Positions 46,903 through 59,905 of a DNA stretch of 64,000 nt are shown here, piece by piece. Both the position numbers and the translations under genes were made by a program. The DNA comes from Tamarix chinensis. Its lineage: Eukaryota; Streptophyta; Magnoliopsida; Caryophyllales; Tamaricaceae. The stretch covers positions 5,495,501-5,559,500 of the forward strand of contig CM060171.1 in assembly GCA_030549775.1 (NCBI GenBank), written 5' to 3'. The notes beneath the pieces are model-generated. The model was given only the letters and a program-made list of their open reading frames with translations. It was not told the DNA's origin and ran no database searches. The number at the start of each line of letters is the position of its first letter. Position 1 is the stretch's first letter.

Positions 46903-49900
46903 TCATGCAATTTCTTCATCTGATTCTAAATTTGAATAGTAATTAACTTCACCATTTTCATCTTCGAGGCCCTCCTCCTCCATTTCTTTTTCGTCCTCCT
47001 CCTCCTCCTCCTCCTCATTATTCATAGCCCTTTCAACGTCAAAAATATCAACTAAATCAGGTTCAATATCATCACGTACCAAAGGAATTTCATCAAAATT
47101 TAAATCTTGCATATCAGAAATTGTAGTAGTCATCTCATTCTTCCAATTTGCATTTGAAGGTTCACTATCATCATCAATGTCCTCAATAATAGGAAAATCA
47201 AAATGATTTCAAGGACTTGTTTTAACAACTATCCTCCACTGAGGTTCTTTATGGGCCTTTACATAAAAAACTTGCCCTACTTGAGAGGCTAGCGCAAAAG
47301 GCTCATTATATCTTAACCTATTGTTAACATTAACAAGGGTAATTCCATATTTATCATCTCTCTTTACGCCCATCCTCTTATCCCATACATTGAACCATTC
47401 GCATCTAAAAATAATGGTAGTAGGACTACCATAATTTTTGATAGGGTCGTATTCCAACACAATCACCTCCTCTAGTAGCCCATAAAAATCCACACCTCCA
47501 CTATCATCATCTCCTTTTACCATTACTCCACTGTTTTGTGTCTTCCTTCTTCTTTGGCGCTTTCTTGTATGAAATCTAAAACCATTCACAACATATCCCT
47601 CATATGTAAGCACATTCCTCATTAGACCTCGAGCTAGACATAATAGTTCATCTGTAATCCTTTCATCCCCAGCATCTCTCAACTCTGTTATCTATATTAC
47701 ATAAAAATTAAAAGAAATAACTTAAGACATAGGTTATTACTATAATAGATCTATTATTTAAGTCATATAGATTATTAGTTCACTTACTCTTTTTTCAAAC
47801 CATTTAACAAAAGCAACAAGTTGTCCTTCATTGGCATTCAAATACTCCCTATCATAAAGAACAATTATTAATCTTTGTAGCCCTATTTACATATTCAATA
47901 TTCTATATAAATTAAAATAATCTCACTTACTCATAAAATGGTTGAACTTCTTCACAATTTCTTAGAATGTACAATTGCACTTTCTCCCAATCTTTAAAGC
48001 TTAACTCTTTAAGTGTAGCCTTCCCTAATGGCTTACCATACTTACAGAAAATAGATAAGCTATAGGGAAGTGGATGATTCTCATCATCATTCCTCTCTTC
48101 ATGATTGAATTGTGTCTCTATTTTACTCAAATACCGTGAGCAAAATGTAAGGCATTCATTTGCAATCTCACTTTCTGCAATCGATCCTTCTGGACATGCT
48201 TTGTTCCCTACAAACGATTTATAAGTACGCATTTCCCTACAATAAGAAAAAAGTCATAATTTTACGTTTACATTACAAAATATATTATGTTAAAATATTA
48301 TAACTTTACATTACCTTTCAAAGCGCCACATCGAACGATAAGCCACAGGTCCTGCTAGCTTTGCTTCACTAGCTAAGTGCACAGTTAGATGCACCATCAC
48401 ATCAAAAAAAGAAGGAACAAATACTCGTTCCAATTTGCAAAGGGTGATGGATATATCTCTTTCCATTTGCTCCAACACATCAATCTTTAACGTCTTTGAA
48501 CATAGTTGCTTCAAATATCTACTCAACTCTACCAAAGGTTGAAGCACCTTATCATCTAACACACCTCGAAAAGTCGGTAGAAGTAAATTTTGCATAAACA
48601 TGTGACAATCATGGCTCATCATCCCAGAAATCCTACCATCCTCCAAGCTTACACATCTTGAGATATTGGATGAATAGGCATCTGGAATTGCCAAATTTGC
48701 TAGTAGGGTAGCGACCTCCCTCCTCTCAAATAATGTTAAACTATAAGATGCCTTCGGAATATGAAACTTTTCCCCCACCAACTTAGGACGTAAATGTGGA
48801 TGCATCTTCATCTTCTTAAGGTCCAATCTAGCATTCAAAGTATCTTTATTTTTTCTGGGTATATCCAACAATGTGCCCAAGATATTGTCACAAACGTTCT
48901 TCTCCACATGCATCACATCTAGATTATGCCAAATTAACAAATGTTTCCAATACGGGAGTTAAAAAAAATACTCTTTTTCTTCCATTGATGCACCAAGTAT
49001 CGCTCAGATCTCTTTCGCTTAAAATATTTACTTTTTCCAAATGTGATATTTATAACTCCACTCAATTCCTCCAAAATATCATGTCCAGAAAGTGATTCTG
49101 GTGGGGGCCCTCTTTCAGTGTGTCCAACACCGAAGTCTTTCCTATTCAATCACCATTTATGGTCCGGTTCCAAGAATCTCCTATGTCCCAAATAGCAGTG
49201 CTTACGAGAGTGATTTAATCTTTGAGACTAAGTATCTTTATGGCAATTAGGACAAGCAAGGATCCCTTTTGTGCTCCATCCGGACAAATTAGCGTATGCT
49301 AGAAAATCACTAATTATCCACATTAAAACATCATGCATATTAAACACCTCACCAGTATGTGCATCAAATGTCCTAACCCCATTCTCCCACAATTCCTTCA
49401 ATTCTTCTATTACTAGTTGCAAAAATACATCTATACCATTGCCTGGTGATTTTGGACCAAGAATTAACAATGATAACATGAAGTAAGCACTTTTCATGCA
49501 CATCCAAGGAGGTAAATTGTATGGGAAAAGAATAATAGGCCATATGCTATACTTGGAACTTAAGTGTGCTCCATGGTTGAACCCATCACTCGCAAGTGCC
49601 AACCTAACACTCTGTGGATCAGCGGAGAAAGTGGGAAATAATTCATCTAGAAACTTCCAAGCTCTTGAATCTGCAGGATGCCTCATAATTCCATTGTCTG
49701 GACGATGCTCTTTATGCCAACGCATATGTTCTGCTAATTTAGAGCACCTATACATCCTTTGAAGCCTAGGGATTAAAGGAAAATGGCGTAAGACTAGTTG
49801 AGGCACCTTATTTCTCATATGCAACCCATCACCATCACTGCTACTTCCATCATCCTGATTCTTGTCCTTCCATCTAGAGCATCCACAAACTGGACAACTA

Positions 49901-50392
49901 TTGTATTGAGAATATTCTTTCCAAAATAATATGCAATGATTAATGCAAGCACCAATTTTTACATAATTCAACCCAAGTTCCTTAGTGTATTTCCTTGCTT
50001 CATACGGTGTCTTAGGAAATCCTTTATCAAAGTTAAAGGCTCTATGCAAAACTTGAAGTAACATATCAAAAGATTTATTACTCACTTTGATGTGGAGTAA
50101 GTTAACCAAAAATTCTAATTTTGAGAGCGTCTTACAACCTGCATACAACTCTGTCTCAGCATCTTTCATCAACTTAAAAAACTTCTCTAAACCAACACCA
50201 TTTTCCTCAAGAGGCTGACACCCTACTTCTGATTCACTATTATCAATACCCATGGAAAATTGAGCGTTTGTCACATCTTGTACCAATGGACCCATATTAT
50301 CAAGATCTGCCTCACCATCCGCATTAACTCTAGTCTCTTCATCATAAGTATTATGAATACTAATGTTATCACCCCTGATACTACTGCCATCA
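46903..50392 (-). pseudogene. CACTA TNP2-type transposase, main part
   Basis: Read from 50392 downward: a TNP2 region including SDGFNHGAHLSSKYSIWPI, NLPPWMCMKSAYFML, DVFLQLVIEELKELW and GWSTKGILACPNC; then LNHSRKHCYLGHRRFLEPDH, LSGHDILEELSGV, NLDVMHVEKNVCDNILGTLL and SHDCHMFMQNLLLP; a DUF4218-like part (PSFFDVMVHLTVHLASEAKL, AYRSMWRFER); an intron near 48232-48311; and a DUF4216-like part (FRCEWFNVWD ... YGITLVNVNNRLRY.EPFALASQVGQVFYV) ending in an acidic tail. Breaks are a TAG at 49228-49230, a TGA near 49158, a frameshift at a T-run near 48960, and a TGA at 47209-47211. Its first part lies beyond the LTR insertion, at 60577-60821. This enzyme would cut and move the element. Confidence 0.88.
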
Positions 50393-51235
50393 CTTTCTGA
50401 AATACCCCAAAAATCCTAATTTAGGAATTATGGCAAAATAGTGATTTATTAGGGAAAAATTAAGAAAATAAATTACTTCATTGAATAAAGAGGAAATTAA
50501 TTGATGAAAATAAGGAGAAAATAATAAATAAGTTATTTATAAAATTTAGGACATTTTACAAATTAAAATGGAAGTTAAAGAAAATCTATCCAAAATAGCC
50601 AAATTAATCTAAAAAGGAATTTAATTATTATTGTTATAATAAATATTATTAATTTTAAATATTCAAAATAATAATAATAATACCAAACACCCAAAATACC
50701 CTAAACCACCTTTTTCTTCCTTCCCTTTTCCCCTTTTTCCCTTTTCTTCTTTTCTCTCCTTTTTCCTTTTTCCTATTTCTCCTTCTCTTCCCTGGTTGGG
50801 CCAGCCTGCAGCCCTAAATTCCCCCTGGCCCGTCTCGCCACGGTCCAAGCCGCGCTGCCCTCACCTGTCGCTATCCCACCCGATTGAACCGGCCTTCTTC
50901 CTCTCTTTTTTTTCTTTCCCCTAGACCGACCGGTCCACCCTACCCTGTCTCCTTCTCCCTCACGCGACCTGCAATTCGACGCCTGCAGCCCGAATTTCGC
51001 CGGCGACCACCATCCCAGTACCGACCATCCTCCCCTTGCCATTTCCATCCCTTTCTTCCCCAATTCAACCCAGCACTCCCTCACACGTCCTGCTGCCCCT
51101 TCCTTTTTCCAGAAAATGGCCAAACGTACCCTGCAAACCGCAGGGCACGTGACGCTGCCACCATCGGCCGGCCACCTGTCGCGCCTGCCCCGCGTGCTAC
51201 CCCCTTCCCTTCGTCGTTTTCCTCCCCCCATGTCC

Positions 51236-51243
51236 TATAAATA
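51236..51243 (+). promoter_or_regulatory. TATA box of the outer giant LTR
   Basis: TATAAATA in GTCCTATAAATACCCCC, after a GC-rich stretch. It is the likely core promoter of the LTR. Equivalent boxes are seen near 22624 and in the 642-bp solo LTR at 25860. Confidence 0.6.
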
Positions 51244-52064
51244 CCCCCTTCCGAACGGCCACAGCAAGTCCTTCCCTCTGGACCTTGCCGAAACTCTGCC
51301 TCTCCGCCGCCTCAAAACAGACGAGTTTTCCGCCGCCGCCGGTGGCCACCAGAAACACCCCTGCACCTCCCTCGACAAAAACAAACCACCACCACCCTCC
51401 GCCTTGCCCTGCACATGCCGCCCTAGCCGTGCAAAGTTCACTGCTCGAAACCACCTCTTCCAGCCATCGCCGCCCCTTACGCCGCCCGTAGCCGCCACCT
51501 CCGCCGCCATCAACCCTCCTTCCACCCTTCAAAATGTCCAATAGACCATCCTCCATCTTCCTATACCCTCAGTAACCCTTGCCTCCCTCTCCACAAACCT
51601 CCACCATCTTCCACCCCCTTCCTCCACCTTCGGTCGTCGCGTCAACCACCGCGCGCTGCCACCCCTCTCACGCCACCCCCTTCATTCCACTCCCCTTCAC
51701 CTGCTGATTCTTCCCCCACCTTAAACTTCTCCTTTCCTCCTCCCATCTAACCTCCACCTCCATCCTTTCCTCTCTTCTCCTCCTCCACCGCCGCCGCCAC
51801 GCGCCGCCGCCGGACCACCACCGACCCTAGGTGGTTCTCCACTCATCCAAACCCTAATACCTATTTTATATAACCGTTACTATTTTCTACCAATATTAAT
51901 ACTATTATACTCATTTTTTATTATTATTATTACTATTATCATTATTATCATTATTATTGTCTCCATCATTAATGTTCTTATTTTATTACTAATACTAACA
52001 TCCCTTTTAAACCCTAACTTTTATTATACTTAACTTTGGTATTATTTTTATAATTATTAGTATT

Positions 52065-52066
52065 AA

Positions 52067-52118
<52 letters not shown>

Positions 52119-52217
52119 TCTATTATCCTTACTACGGTTATTATTGTGGTTGCTTAACCTTACTTGGTTGTTATTATTGTTATTTTTATTTCTACGAGGA
52201 TTATTATTATTATTATC

Positions 52218-52258
<41 letters not shown>
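52065..52258. repeat. (ATT)n microsatellites
   Basis: Two runs of TTA/ATT units, at about 52065-52120 and 52205-52258, within the outer giant LTR. Confidence 0.9.
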
Positions 52259-52259
<1 letters not shown>

Positions 52260-53364
52260 CTTAACACCCTTATCATTTTGTTAACAATAATACTACTTTT
52301 GTTCTTATCCATGTTACTTAACTCAAGCTAGTAAATATCATGTGGTTGTTAACTAAGAAGAGTACTTGAACCTTATTACCATACCACTTAACATTAACCC
52401 TAAACTCATTACTAGGACACTATTATTAGCTATCACTATTATTACTACTATCACTACCTTATTATTGTAACCAAAAGCATTTGAACCCTGGTATTATTCA
52501 AGAATATACAACTATTATCATTATCACCCTTAGGAATAGTTTACTTGTAGTATTGTAACTTTGTAATATCATTATTTCAACTATAACACCATTAATAGAC
52601 TTGGCCTTAAAACGCTAGGGTTTCTATCACTAGACATTAGTGTCACTATTTTATTAATACTAACACTATTTTCCTATAGCTAGCATAAACCCTATTACTA
52701 CAAGATTAGAACTAATGGGTTTAATAAAATAAGGGTAACACTGAGTATCAAAAATGAATACATTTTGATTAGTAATGGCTAATATACTAACTTTGAAATA
52801 AAAATCCTAGTTTTTGTATAATACCCTCTTTAGTAATATAAACCCTAATCCTAAACTAGAATAAGGGATGACGGTACTTTGAGGGAAACTAATACTTAGT
52901 GTTTTCCCCTTTTTTAGGTGACCCCGACCAAAACCCTAAGGAGTTGTAGGAGCGTGCTCCAAGCCCGGCGTCGCTTTAGGTAAGGACGTAACTAAGGCCT
53001 TTTGTGTGTCTATATGTATTATGTGTTTCGCATGCTACGTACCCTACGTTTATCATTATCAATTATGTTGTGTGTGCATGACATGGAGATGAAGTATGTG
53101 TGGTATGTTTACATGGCATGTGTATTATGTATATGTGATGATATGTGTCGTGATCCTGTAAGACATGCATGTGAGGGAGTTGGTGTATTTTGTGTGGGAG
53201 AAAGGATTAGAAAGGAGGATGGGGGAGGAGATTGACCAAGGGAGGTGAGTTAGTCTAATTATTTTAATGAATCATGAGTGAAAGAATAAAATGAGAATTC
53301 TAGGGTTCGTGTGGGAGAATCTGAATTATGATCTTTATGGTTTTGCGTGGGAGAGTTTAATATA

Positions 53365-53815
53365 TGGTTGTGTGGTGGTATTAGGGTTTGTATGGTGGCA
53401 TTAATTATTGTATGGTGGCATTAATGTTTGTATGGTGGTATTAATGGTTGCATGGTGGTATTCATGGCTGCATGATGGTATTAGGATTTGCATGGTGATA
53501 TTAGGGTTTGCATGGTGGTATTATGGTTGGTATGGTGGTATTAATGTTTGCATGGTGTTATTAGGGTTTACATGGTGGTATTAGGGTTGGTATGGTGGTA
53601 TTAGGGTTTGCATGGTGGTATTAGGGTTTTCATGGTGGTATTATGGTTGGTATGGTGGTATTAGGGTTTGTATGGTGGTATTAATGATTGCATGGTGGTA
53701 TTAATGGCTTATGGTAGTATTAGGGTTTGCATGGTGGTGCTATGGTTTGTGTGGTGGTATTAATGTTTGTAGGGTGGTATTAGGGTTTGCATGGTGGAGT
53801 TAGGGTTTTGCATGA
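53365..53815 (+). repeat. 20-bp tandem array (GGTGGTATTAGGGTTTGCAT)
   Basis: More than twenty degenerate copies of a unit close to CATGGTGGTATTAGGGTTTG run almost without interruption. The unit is not present as an array in the inner copy of the same LTR family. Confidence 0.88.
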
Positions 53816-54369
53816 GAGTTAATGATTGTATGGGATTTAGGGTTTGTGTGAAAAGTTCGAGAGGTTGTATAGGATGTGTAACGTTTGCGTGGGAGAAAAA
53901 TTTACGTATGAAAGGCTAATTTGGGATGTAAGGAAGGTAATGCAAGTATTATTTGGGTGTTTAACTGTTTTGGACGAAGAATAGTACGTGGAGTATTATA
54001 AGGGTATGGAGGAGACAGAATTAGGGTTTGGAGTGATTAACTCTAGGTCGTTGTGATTCAGTAGGGTTGGAGTAGCTAATTGTGATTTGCTGAGGATAAT
54101 TAAGGTTTGGGATGGCTAGGTATGGTTGTTATGGTAAAATAGGGTTAAGAGTGGTTAACCACGGTTTGGTGTGGACAATTAGAGTTGGTTATGGCTACTT
54201 AGAGTTGTTGGTGTTATCATGTGTATTATTGATTAAAGTGTAGTTATGAATGTGGAATTTTATTGTTTGTGATGTGTAAAGTATAAAGAGAATGATTTAT
54301 GCATGTCAAGGGTGGAAATCCTCTGAATAAGATCTGTTAAGACACTAATCACTTACAGAGAAAGATGTT

Positions 54370-54500
54370 GAGCCGGACCCAGACCGGTCCACCTGCAAAT
54401 AATAGTGGCAGGGAATGTTACCCTCGTGACCAGTCCACCAGCTATAATAGTGGCAGGGCATGGCCCTCGTGACCGTTCCATCGGCTATAATAGTGGGGGA
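54370..54500 (+). repeat. CCAC...GTGG motif array, left half (outer LTR)
   Basis: Three copies (GGTCCACCTGCAAATAATAGTGG and two variants). The array continues with three more copies at 59791-59905 on the other side of the inner LTR; the inner insertion target GGTCC is itself the start of one copy of this motif. Confidence 0.82.
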
Positions 54501-56799
54501 TTCCGTGCTCAACAAACAAATCAAAATAATGATAAGACATGGGAAAGATACAAACATTTACAGTGGAACACCTTGTGAGTCGGGGCCAGACCGGTCCTGT
54601 AATACCCCAAAAATTTCAAAAACCTATATCTTAATAAATAACTTTATTTGAAATAAAATTAGCTTGTAAAATTATTTATTTTAATTATTTTATGGATTTT
54701 GGAGTATGTAAGTTTGGATAAGAGTATTTAATAAATTTAAAAATAAATATTTTACTATTTTCATATTATTGTATTTAAATAATTTTCAAAACTTATATTT
54801 TACCAACCTTACCCTTTTTAAACTAATATATTAGATTATAATGAATTAAATTATTAAATTAAATAATTTATCAAGAATATTATATTTTATGATTTTATAA
54901 ATTAATTTACCTTATTTTCCCTATTTTTCCATTTTTCGTTTTACCCTTTTTCTCCTTTTTCCTTTTCTCCTCTTCTTTTTCCATTCCCCCCCCCTTGGGC
55001 CGCCCGGCTTGCTCTCCCTTCTCCCTGCGCATTGGGCCTTCGGCCCGCTTCCCCCCCGTCTCTCCCTCGCGCACCGTCCATCTCCCCAACCCGCCTCCTT
55101 CCTTTATTTTTCTCCCTAGACCGGTCGGCTCTCTTCTTTTCCTGCGCCGGTCCAGCCGCCCAACGCTTCTCCTCCCTTTCTTCCTTCTCCCACGCCCGAC
55201 CTGCTCCCGTCGCCATGCCAGCCCTGCAACTGCGGCCGCCTGCCATCGCCACCTACCTCCCTCTCTCTCTTCCTCTCTCCCCCGTCATTTTCTTCCCCAA
55301 TTTGAACCAAACCGCCCCTGTACCATAGCCCGCGTACCCCTCTTCCTTTCCCTCTTCTCCCCTTCTCTTTCCCTGCCAACCGACCACCACCTGCCACCCT
55401 TGTCCTCTCACCGGCCAGCCCTGCCCCCTCTCTTCTCCCTCTTCTTTTTCTTCATCTCCCAAGCCCTTCATTTCCCCATTTTTTTGAGCCTCACCTCTTC
55501 TCCCCGAGCTCTCTCCTCTCTCCTTCCTTCTCCCTCCATTTCTTCCCCGATTTTTTATTGCCACCGCCCGCCGCCGCTTGAACCACCAAGACCAACCCCT
55601 GCGCCGCCTTCTGCCACCACCTACTACCACCATGCACCACCACGCCACCCCTCGAGCCCTACACTTCCTCCCTTCTCCACCCCTTTTCTTTTTCTCCCCA
55701 GATTTCCCCCTTACCACCGAGCCACCTGCAACCCCATTTTCGCCGCCGTCCGGCCACCTCTACCGCCACTCAACCCACCGTTTGACACCCTGCAACCCCC
55801 TCTACAACCGCCATGTATCAGTTGGCTGAAAACAGCCCTTGAACCCCTCCATTTTTCCCTCTCCTTTTCCTTCCTTCACAACTCCTCCACCTCGACCCTT
55901 CTCGGCAGCCAACTTCGCCGCCTTGCCGCCGCCGTCTCCGCCGCCCTATGCCGCCTTGAAACCACCCTTAGCCTCCACCTACACCCCCTCTTCACTTCTG
56001 CATCGTTCCCCTGCCTTAGAACCTCCCCTAAACACCTTCTTTTCTAGCCTAAAGACCCTAACCCGAAAATGATAAATCTTGCTTCCTTCACCCCCCTTCG
56101 GACCCTTTCACCTCTCATTTATGCATGAAACTCACGCTGCTCATGCAGCATGAGCTCCCCCTTGTTTTGGATTTAATTTGGAAAAGTTTTGAGGTATATC
56201 CATATTTAATTAAAGTGTATTATTATTAAATAAATTTGTTTTATAAAGTTTTATCCTATTTAACTTCTTATTTCTAACAATAATGATGGATATTATTTTT
56301 AGGTGTTGAGTTGCTAATTATGCTTGGTAAGATTTGATATTTTGCGGGATTAAGGTAACCGTTAATCCTCCCTTAAATATATGGAAAAACGTATGCTAGC
56401 ACATTAAGGGTTTAGTATGATTTTATGCATGTTTTGTGTGCTTAGCATGATATGTATATGGTTTCTTATATTGTTTGATAAAAAGAAAAAAAGCATGATA
56501 AATTTTGTGCCATATGTAGGTATGTTAATTAAGGAAGGAGTTTGATTATGGATGGAAATGTTAAATGCTTGTTTATGATGTATCATGTTGCTAATGCATG
56601 AATGATGTTAGTATTTAAGGGTATTTTAGTAATTATGCTTATGAGGTGTGTGAATTAATATATATAGTTGCTAATGAGTATTATGTTGAATAATGACAAG
56701 TTGATGGATTTAGAGGATAAAAACGAAGTATTAATATCATTATTTTATGTAGTGTTAGTAAATTCATAAAAATGGTGAATAAAGGGGTTGAATGGAAGT

Positions 56800-57995
56800 T
56801 TTATAAGTGAAAAGGGTAGTTCGGTAATTTTATAAGTAAAAGGGTATTCTGGTAATTTAAAAATAAAGGGGTTAAATGATAATTTATGAGTAAAGGATAA
56901 AATTGTAAGTTGTGAGAAAGAAGGGTAAAATGGTAATTTTGGAAGTAGGGGTAAAATAGTAATTTTGGATGAAGGAGGGCATTATGGTAAGTTTTCAAGT
57001 AAAAGGGCATTATGGTAATGTTGGAGGTAGAGGGGCAAAATCGTAATTTCATAAGTAAAGGGTAATATGGTAAATTTTATAAGTGAATGGTGAAGTGGTA
57101 ATTTATAAGTAAAGGGGTAATATGGCAATTTGGAAAAGAAGGGCAAAATGGTAATTATGTAAGGAAAGATAAAGATGGTAATCTTGGATGTGAAGGGGTA
57201 AAATAGTAATTTGTAAAGTAAAAGATGTATGGTGGTAATTTTCATAAATAAAAGGATATTATGGTAAAATTGGATGTAAGGGGTAAAATGGTAATTTTGT
57301 AAATAAAAGGATATTATGGTAAACTTGGGAGTAAGGGGTAACTTGGTAATTATGATAACGACAAAAGATAATTTAGTAATTAAATTATGATTGTAGAGGG
57401 GCAATTGGATAAGTATGATACTATAGAAGGGTAATTTGGTAAATTAACCAATTAAAGGGTATTATAGTAATTTTAATAATGAAGAAGGGTAATATAGTAA
57501 TTATGATTATGAAGAAGGGTAAATTAATATTTGTAATTATGAAGAAGGGTAAAGTGGCAATTAAAATAATTGAGAGGGGTAAAATGGTAATTATGATAAA
57601 GAGAAGGGCAACTTGGTAATTTATCCAACTGAAGGGGCAATTTGGTAATTTAGCCGATTAAAGGGTAAAATGATAATTATTTAACCAATTAAAGGGGCAA
57701 AATAGTAATCATGATAATGAAGGAGGTTAATTTAGTAATTTATCCAACTCGAGGGCGGTTTTGTAATTATAACAAAGGTGAAGGGCAATTTGGTAATAAA
57801 ACCAACCAAATGGGGAAATATGATAAGTGTAGCAATTATGAGGAGTGAATGGTGATTTAAAAAGTGTAGGGGATAATTTGGTAACCTAAACCGTATAAGG
57901 GGTAATTTGGTAATTATATAACCTAAAGGGTAGTACGGCAATTTGGCGAGTAAGGAATGGATACTTAACAATTATATAAGTAAAGGGAAAATGAG
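56800..57995 (+). repeat. 1.2-kb degenerate array of GGGTAAAATGGTAATTTT-type units
   Basis: About fifty irregular copies, 20-30 bp apart, built on (AA)GGGGTAA(A/T)(A/T)TGGTAATT and GTAAGTAAAGG. It sits in the inner LTR where the outer copy carries its 20-bp array. Predicted frames on the minus strand (repeats of LPYYPF-like text) are artefacts of the array. Confidence 0.85.
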
Positions 57996-58664
57996 TAATT
58001 TGTACCTAACATGTCTTTGAGATTGTGGAACTTTATTATATGATTCAAATAATGCTGATTAGCCAAGTAAGAGTATTTGATAATTAGTCTGGCCTTAATG
58101 ATTTCTCTGTGATATCCTGGATAATCATCTGAATAAGAAATGATTAATGATATCAGAACGATTGAAAGTGAATAAGTATCGGATTATTGTGCTTTCGTGA
58201 TCACCTTAATTAAGACACTATTACTTAAAGTGAAAGACCTCGAGATCGGGAATGGTGACTCCTTAAGGGTCGCTACCCTAAGGACGTGGTTTAGTCCACG
58301 ATTATTCTGGTATTTGCTGGTGTGCCTTTGTGCCCCAGCCATGTCCTATATCTTACTCTTTCTAGCTCTACGGACCTAGTTAGGGGGTATGCATACTTAT
58401 GGATTAGGTGTCCTTGTCGGTAGGGTACTGAGTTAGCTTTATGTACCAGTACGACCAGGGTAGCTTTGTAACCTTGGGTTCGTGGTTGAAGGGTACTAAG
58501 TAGCTGGTATGCACCGGTACGATCGGTGTACCTTTGTGTCCCGGGTTATCGATCTCCCATTCGAGGCAAATAAATATGATTGATGTGCTGATTAAAGAAA
58601 AGGAAAGATACTATTATTGAAAGTGGAATATTAATGAGCCGTGCCCAGATGATTATGATATTGA

Positions 58665-59110
58665 GTACCGGTCCACCGGTTATAATAGTGGTCCAAGAGC
58701 GTGTTGCCCTGGTATGTAATATTGAGTACCGGTCCACCGGTTATAATAGTGGTCCAGGAGCGTGTTGCCCTGGTATGTGATTATGAGTACTGGTCCACCG
58801 GTTATAATAGTGGCCAGGAGCGTTGTGTCCTGGATAATGATTTTATATATATTCCGGTCCATCGGCTAAAATAGTGGGGGTCCCGAGCTCAATAAAATCA
58901 GTTATGTATGTGAATAAGGTTATGGAAAAATACTAATCACTTATAGTGGAACACCATGTGAGTCGGGGCCAGACCTGTCCACCGGCAAATAATAGTGGTC
59001 AGGTGCGTTATGCCCTGTGTGTGTACCTTCCGGTCCACCGGCAATAATAGTGGTCAGAGGCGTTCTGCCCTGTGTGTTGACTTCCGATCCACCGGCTATA
59101 ATAGTGGGGT
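58665..59110 (+). repeat. CCAC...GTGG motif array (inner LTR)
   Basis: Seven copies of GGTCCACCGG(T/C)TATAATAGTGG-type units. Each array ends in a variant followed by GGGG and a CTC-ACATGG-like block, as in the other LTR copies. Confidence 0.85.
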
Positions 59111-59790
59111 TCTCGCACTCACATGGATATAAAATATGATAGTGATTGAATGATGATGGAATAATGGCTTAAGGCCCGAATGTATTGATCTTACACTATG
59201 ACATGGCTTAAGGCCCAAAGATATCGATCGTGAATTATAACTTGTGTTACGTGCTATTGTTATGTATGCACCTCTCATTATTTATGTGTGTAGCTTGCAT
59301 TATGTGTCGTATGCGCGCCTGTCTTTAAGTGTGGTATTAAAGGGTTACTCAGTACCGTAATACTGAAGGGATTCCCTTTATGGGGCCCCTGCCTATTCAA
59401 TGGGCAGTGCCCTTGCAGGTATTTTCAGGTGCTACTCAAGTGGGCTACGAGAAAGAGAGTAAGGAATTATTCGGTATCGTTAGGCTTTTTCTCTTTCTCA
59501 TTTAAATTCTTGGTTTTGAAATGTTAACGTTGTTAAAGTAACCACCATTGGTGGATTTTATTCCTGTAAACGATTTGATGCGCTACTCTGATTTATGTGT
59601 GTTGAATTTCTTTCAGAATGTATTTTACTTTTCTTAGCCTTAGCACTTGGTACTGGAACGGTATGAGTGAACCGGTCTGGTACTAAGTGTGGCGGTAATA
59701 CTTCCCAAAATTTACATTTTATTAATCTGCTTCCGCGATTATCTTTTAATAAAATAAAATTTTTTAATAGTGAATTTTGGGGGTGTTACA

Positions 59791-59905
59791 GGTCCACCGG
59801 CAAATAATAGTGGCAGGGTATGTTACCCTCGTGACCGGTCCACCGGCTATAATAGTGGCAGGGCATGGCCCTCGTGACCGTTCCACTGGCTATAATAGTG
59901 GGGTT
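59791..59905 (+). repeat. CCAC...GTGG motif array, right half (outer LTR)
   Basis: Three copies that continue the array interrupted at 54597. Confidence 0.82.

Larger units (their letters stand above)
54598..59790 (+). mobile_element. Inner giant solo LTR (5193 bp)
   Basis: Starts TGTAATACCCCAAAAATTTC and ends TTTTGGGGGTGTTACA, with a perfect 5-bp duplication GGTCC (54593-54597 and 59791-59795). It belongs to the same family as the LTR it interrupts: same ends, same pyrimidine/GC-rich block (54905-56100), same motif array (58665-59110) and same tail near 59640-59700. No coding domains are present. The long proline/serine-rich frames (for example 54995-56047) follow base composition and have no recognisable domain. 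Confidence 0.9.

Noticed and set aside
49271..49762. Plus-strand frames across the TNP2 transposase
   Set aside because: Shadows of the minus-strand transposase; no domain of their own.
54995..56047. 350-codon proline/serine-rich open frame
   Set aside because: It lies in the pyrimidine-rich block of a giant LTR. Several frames on both strands are open there, the sister copy has unrelated frames, and no domain is visible.
56801..57971. Minus-strand frames with LPYYPF-like repeats
   Set aside because: Products of the degenerate GGTAATT tandem array; no protein logic.
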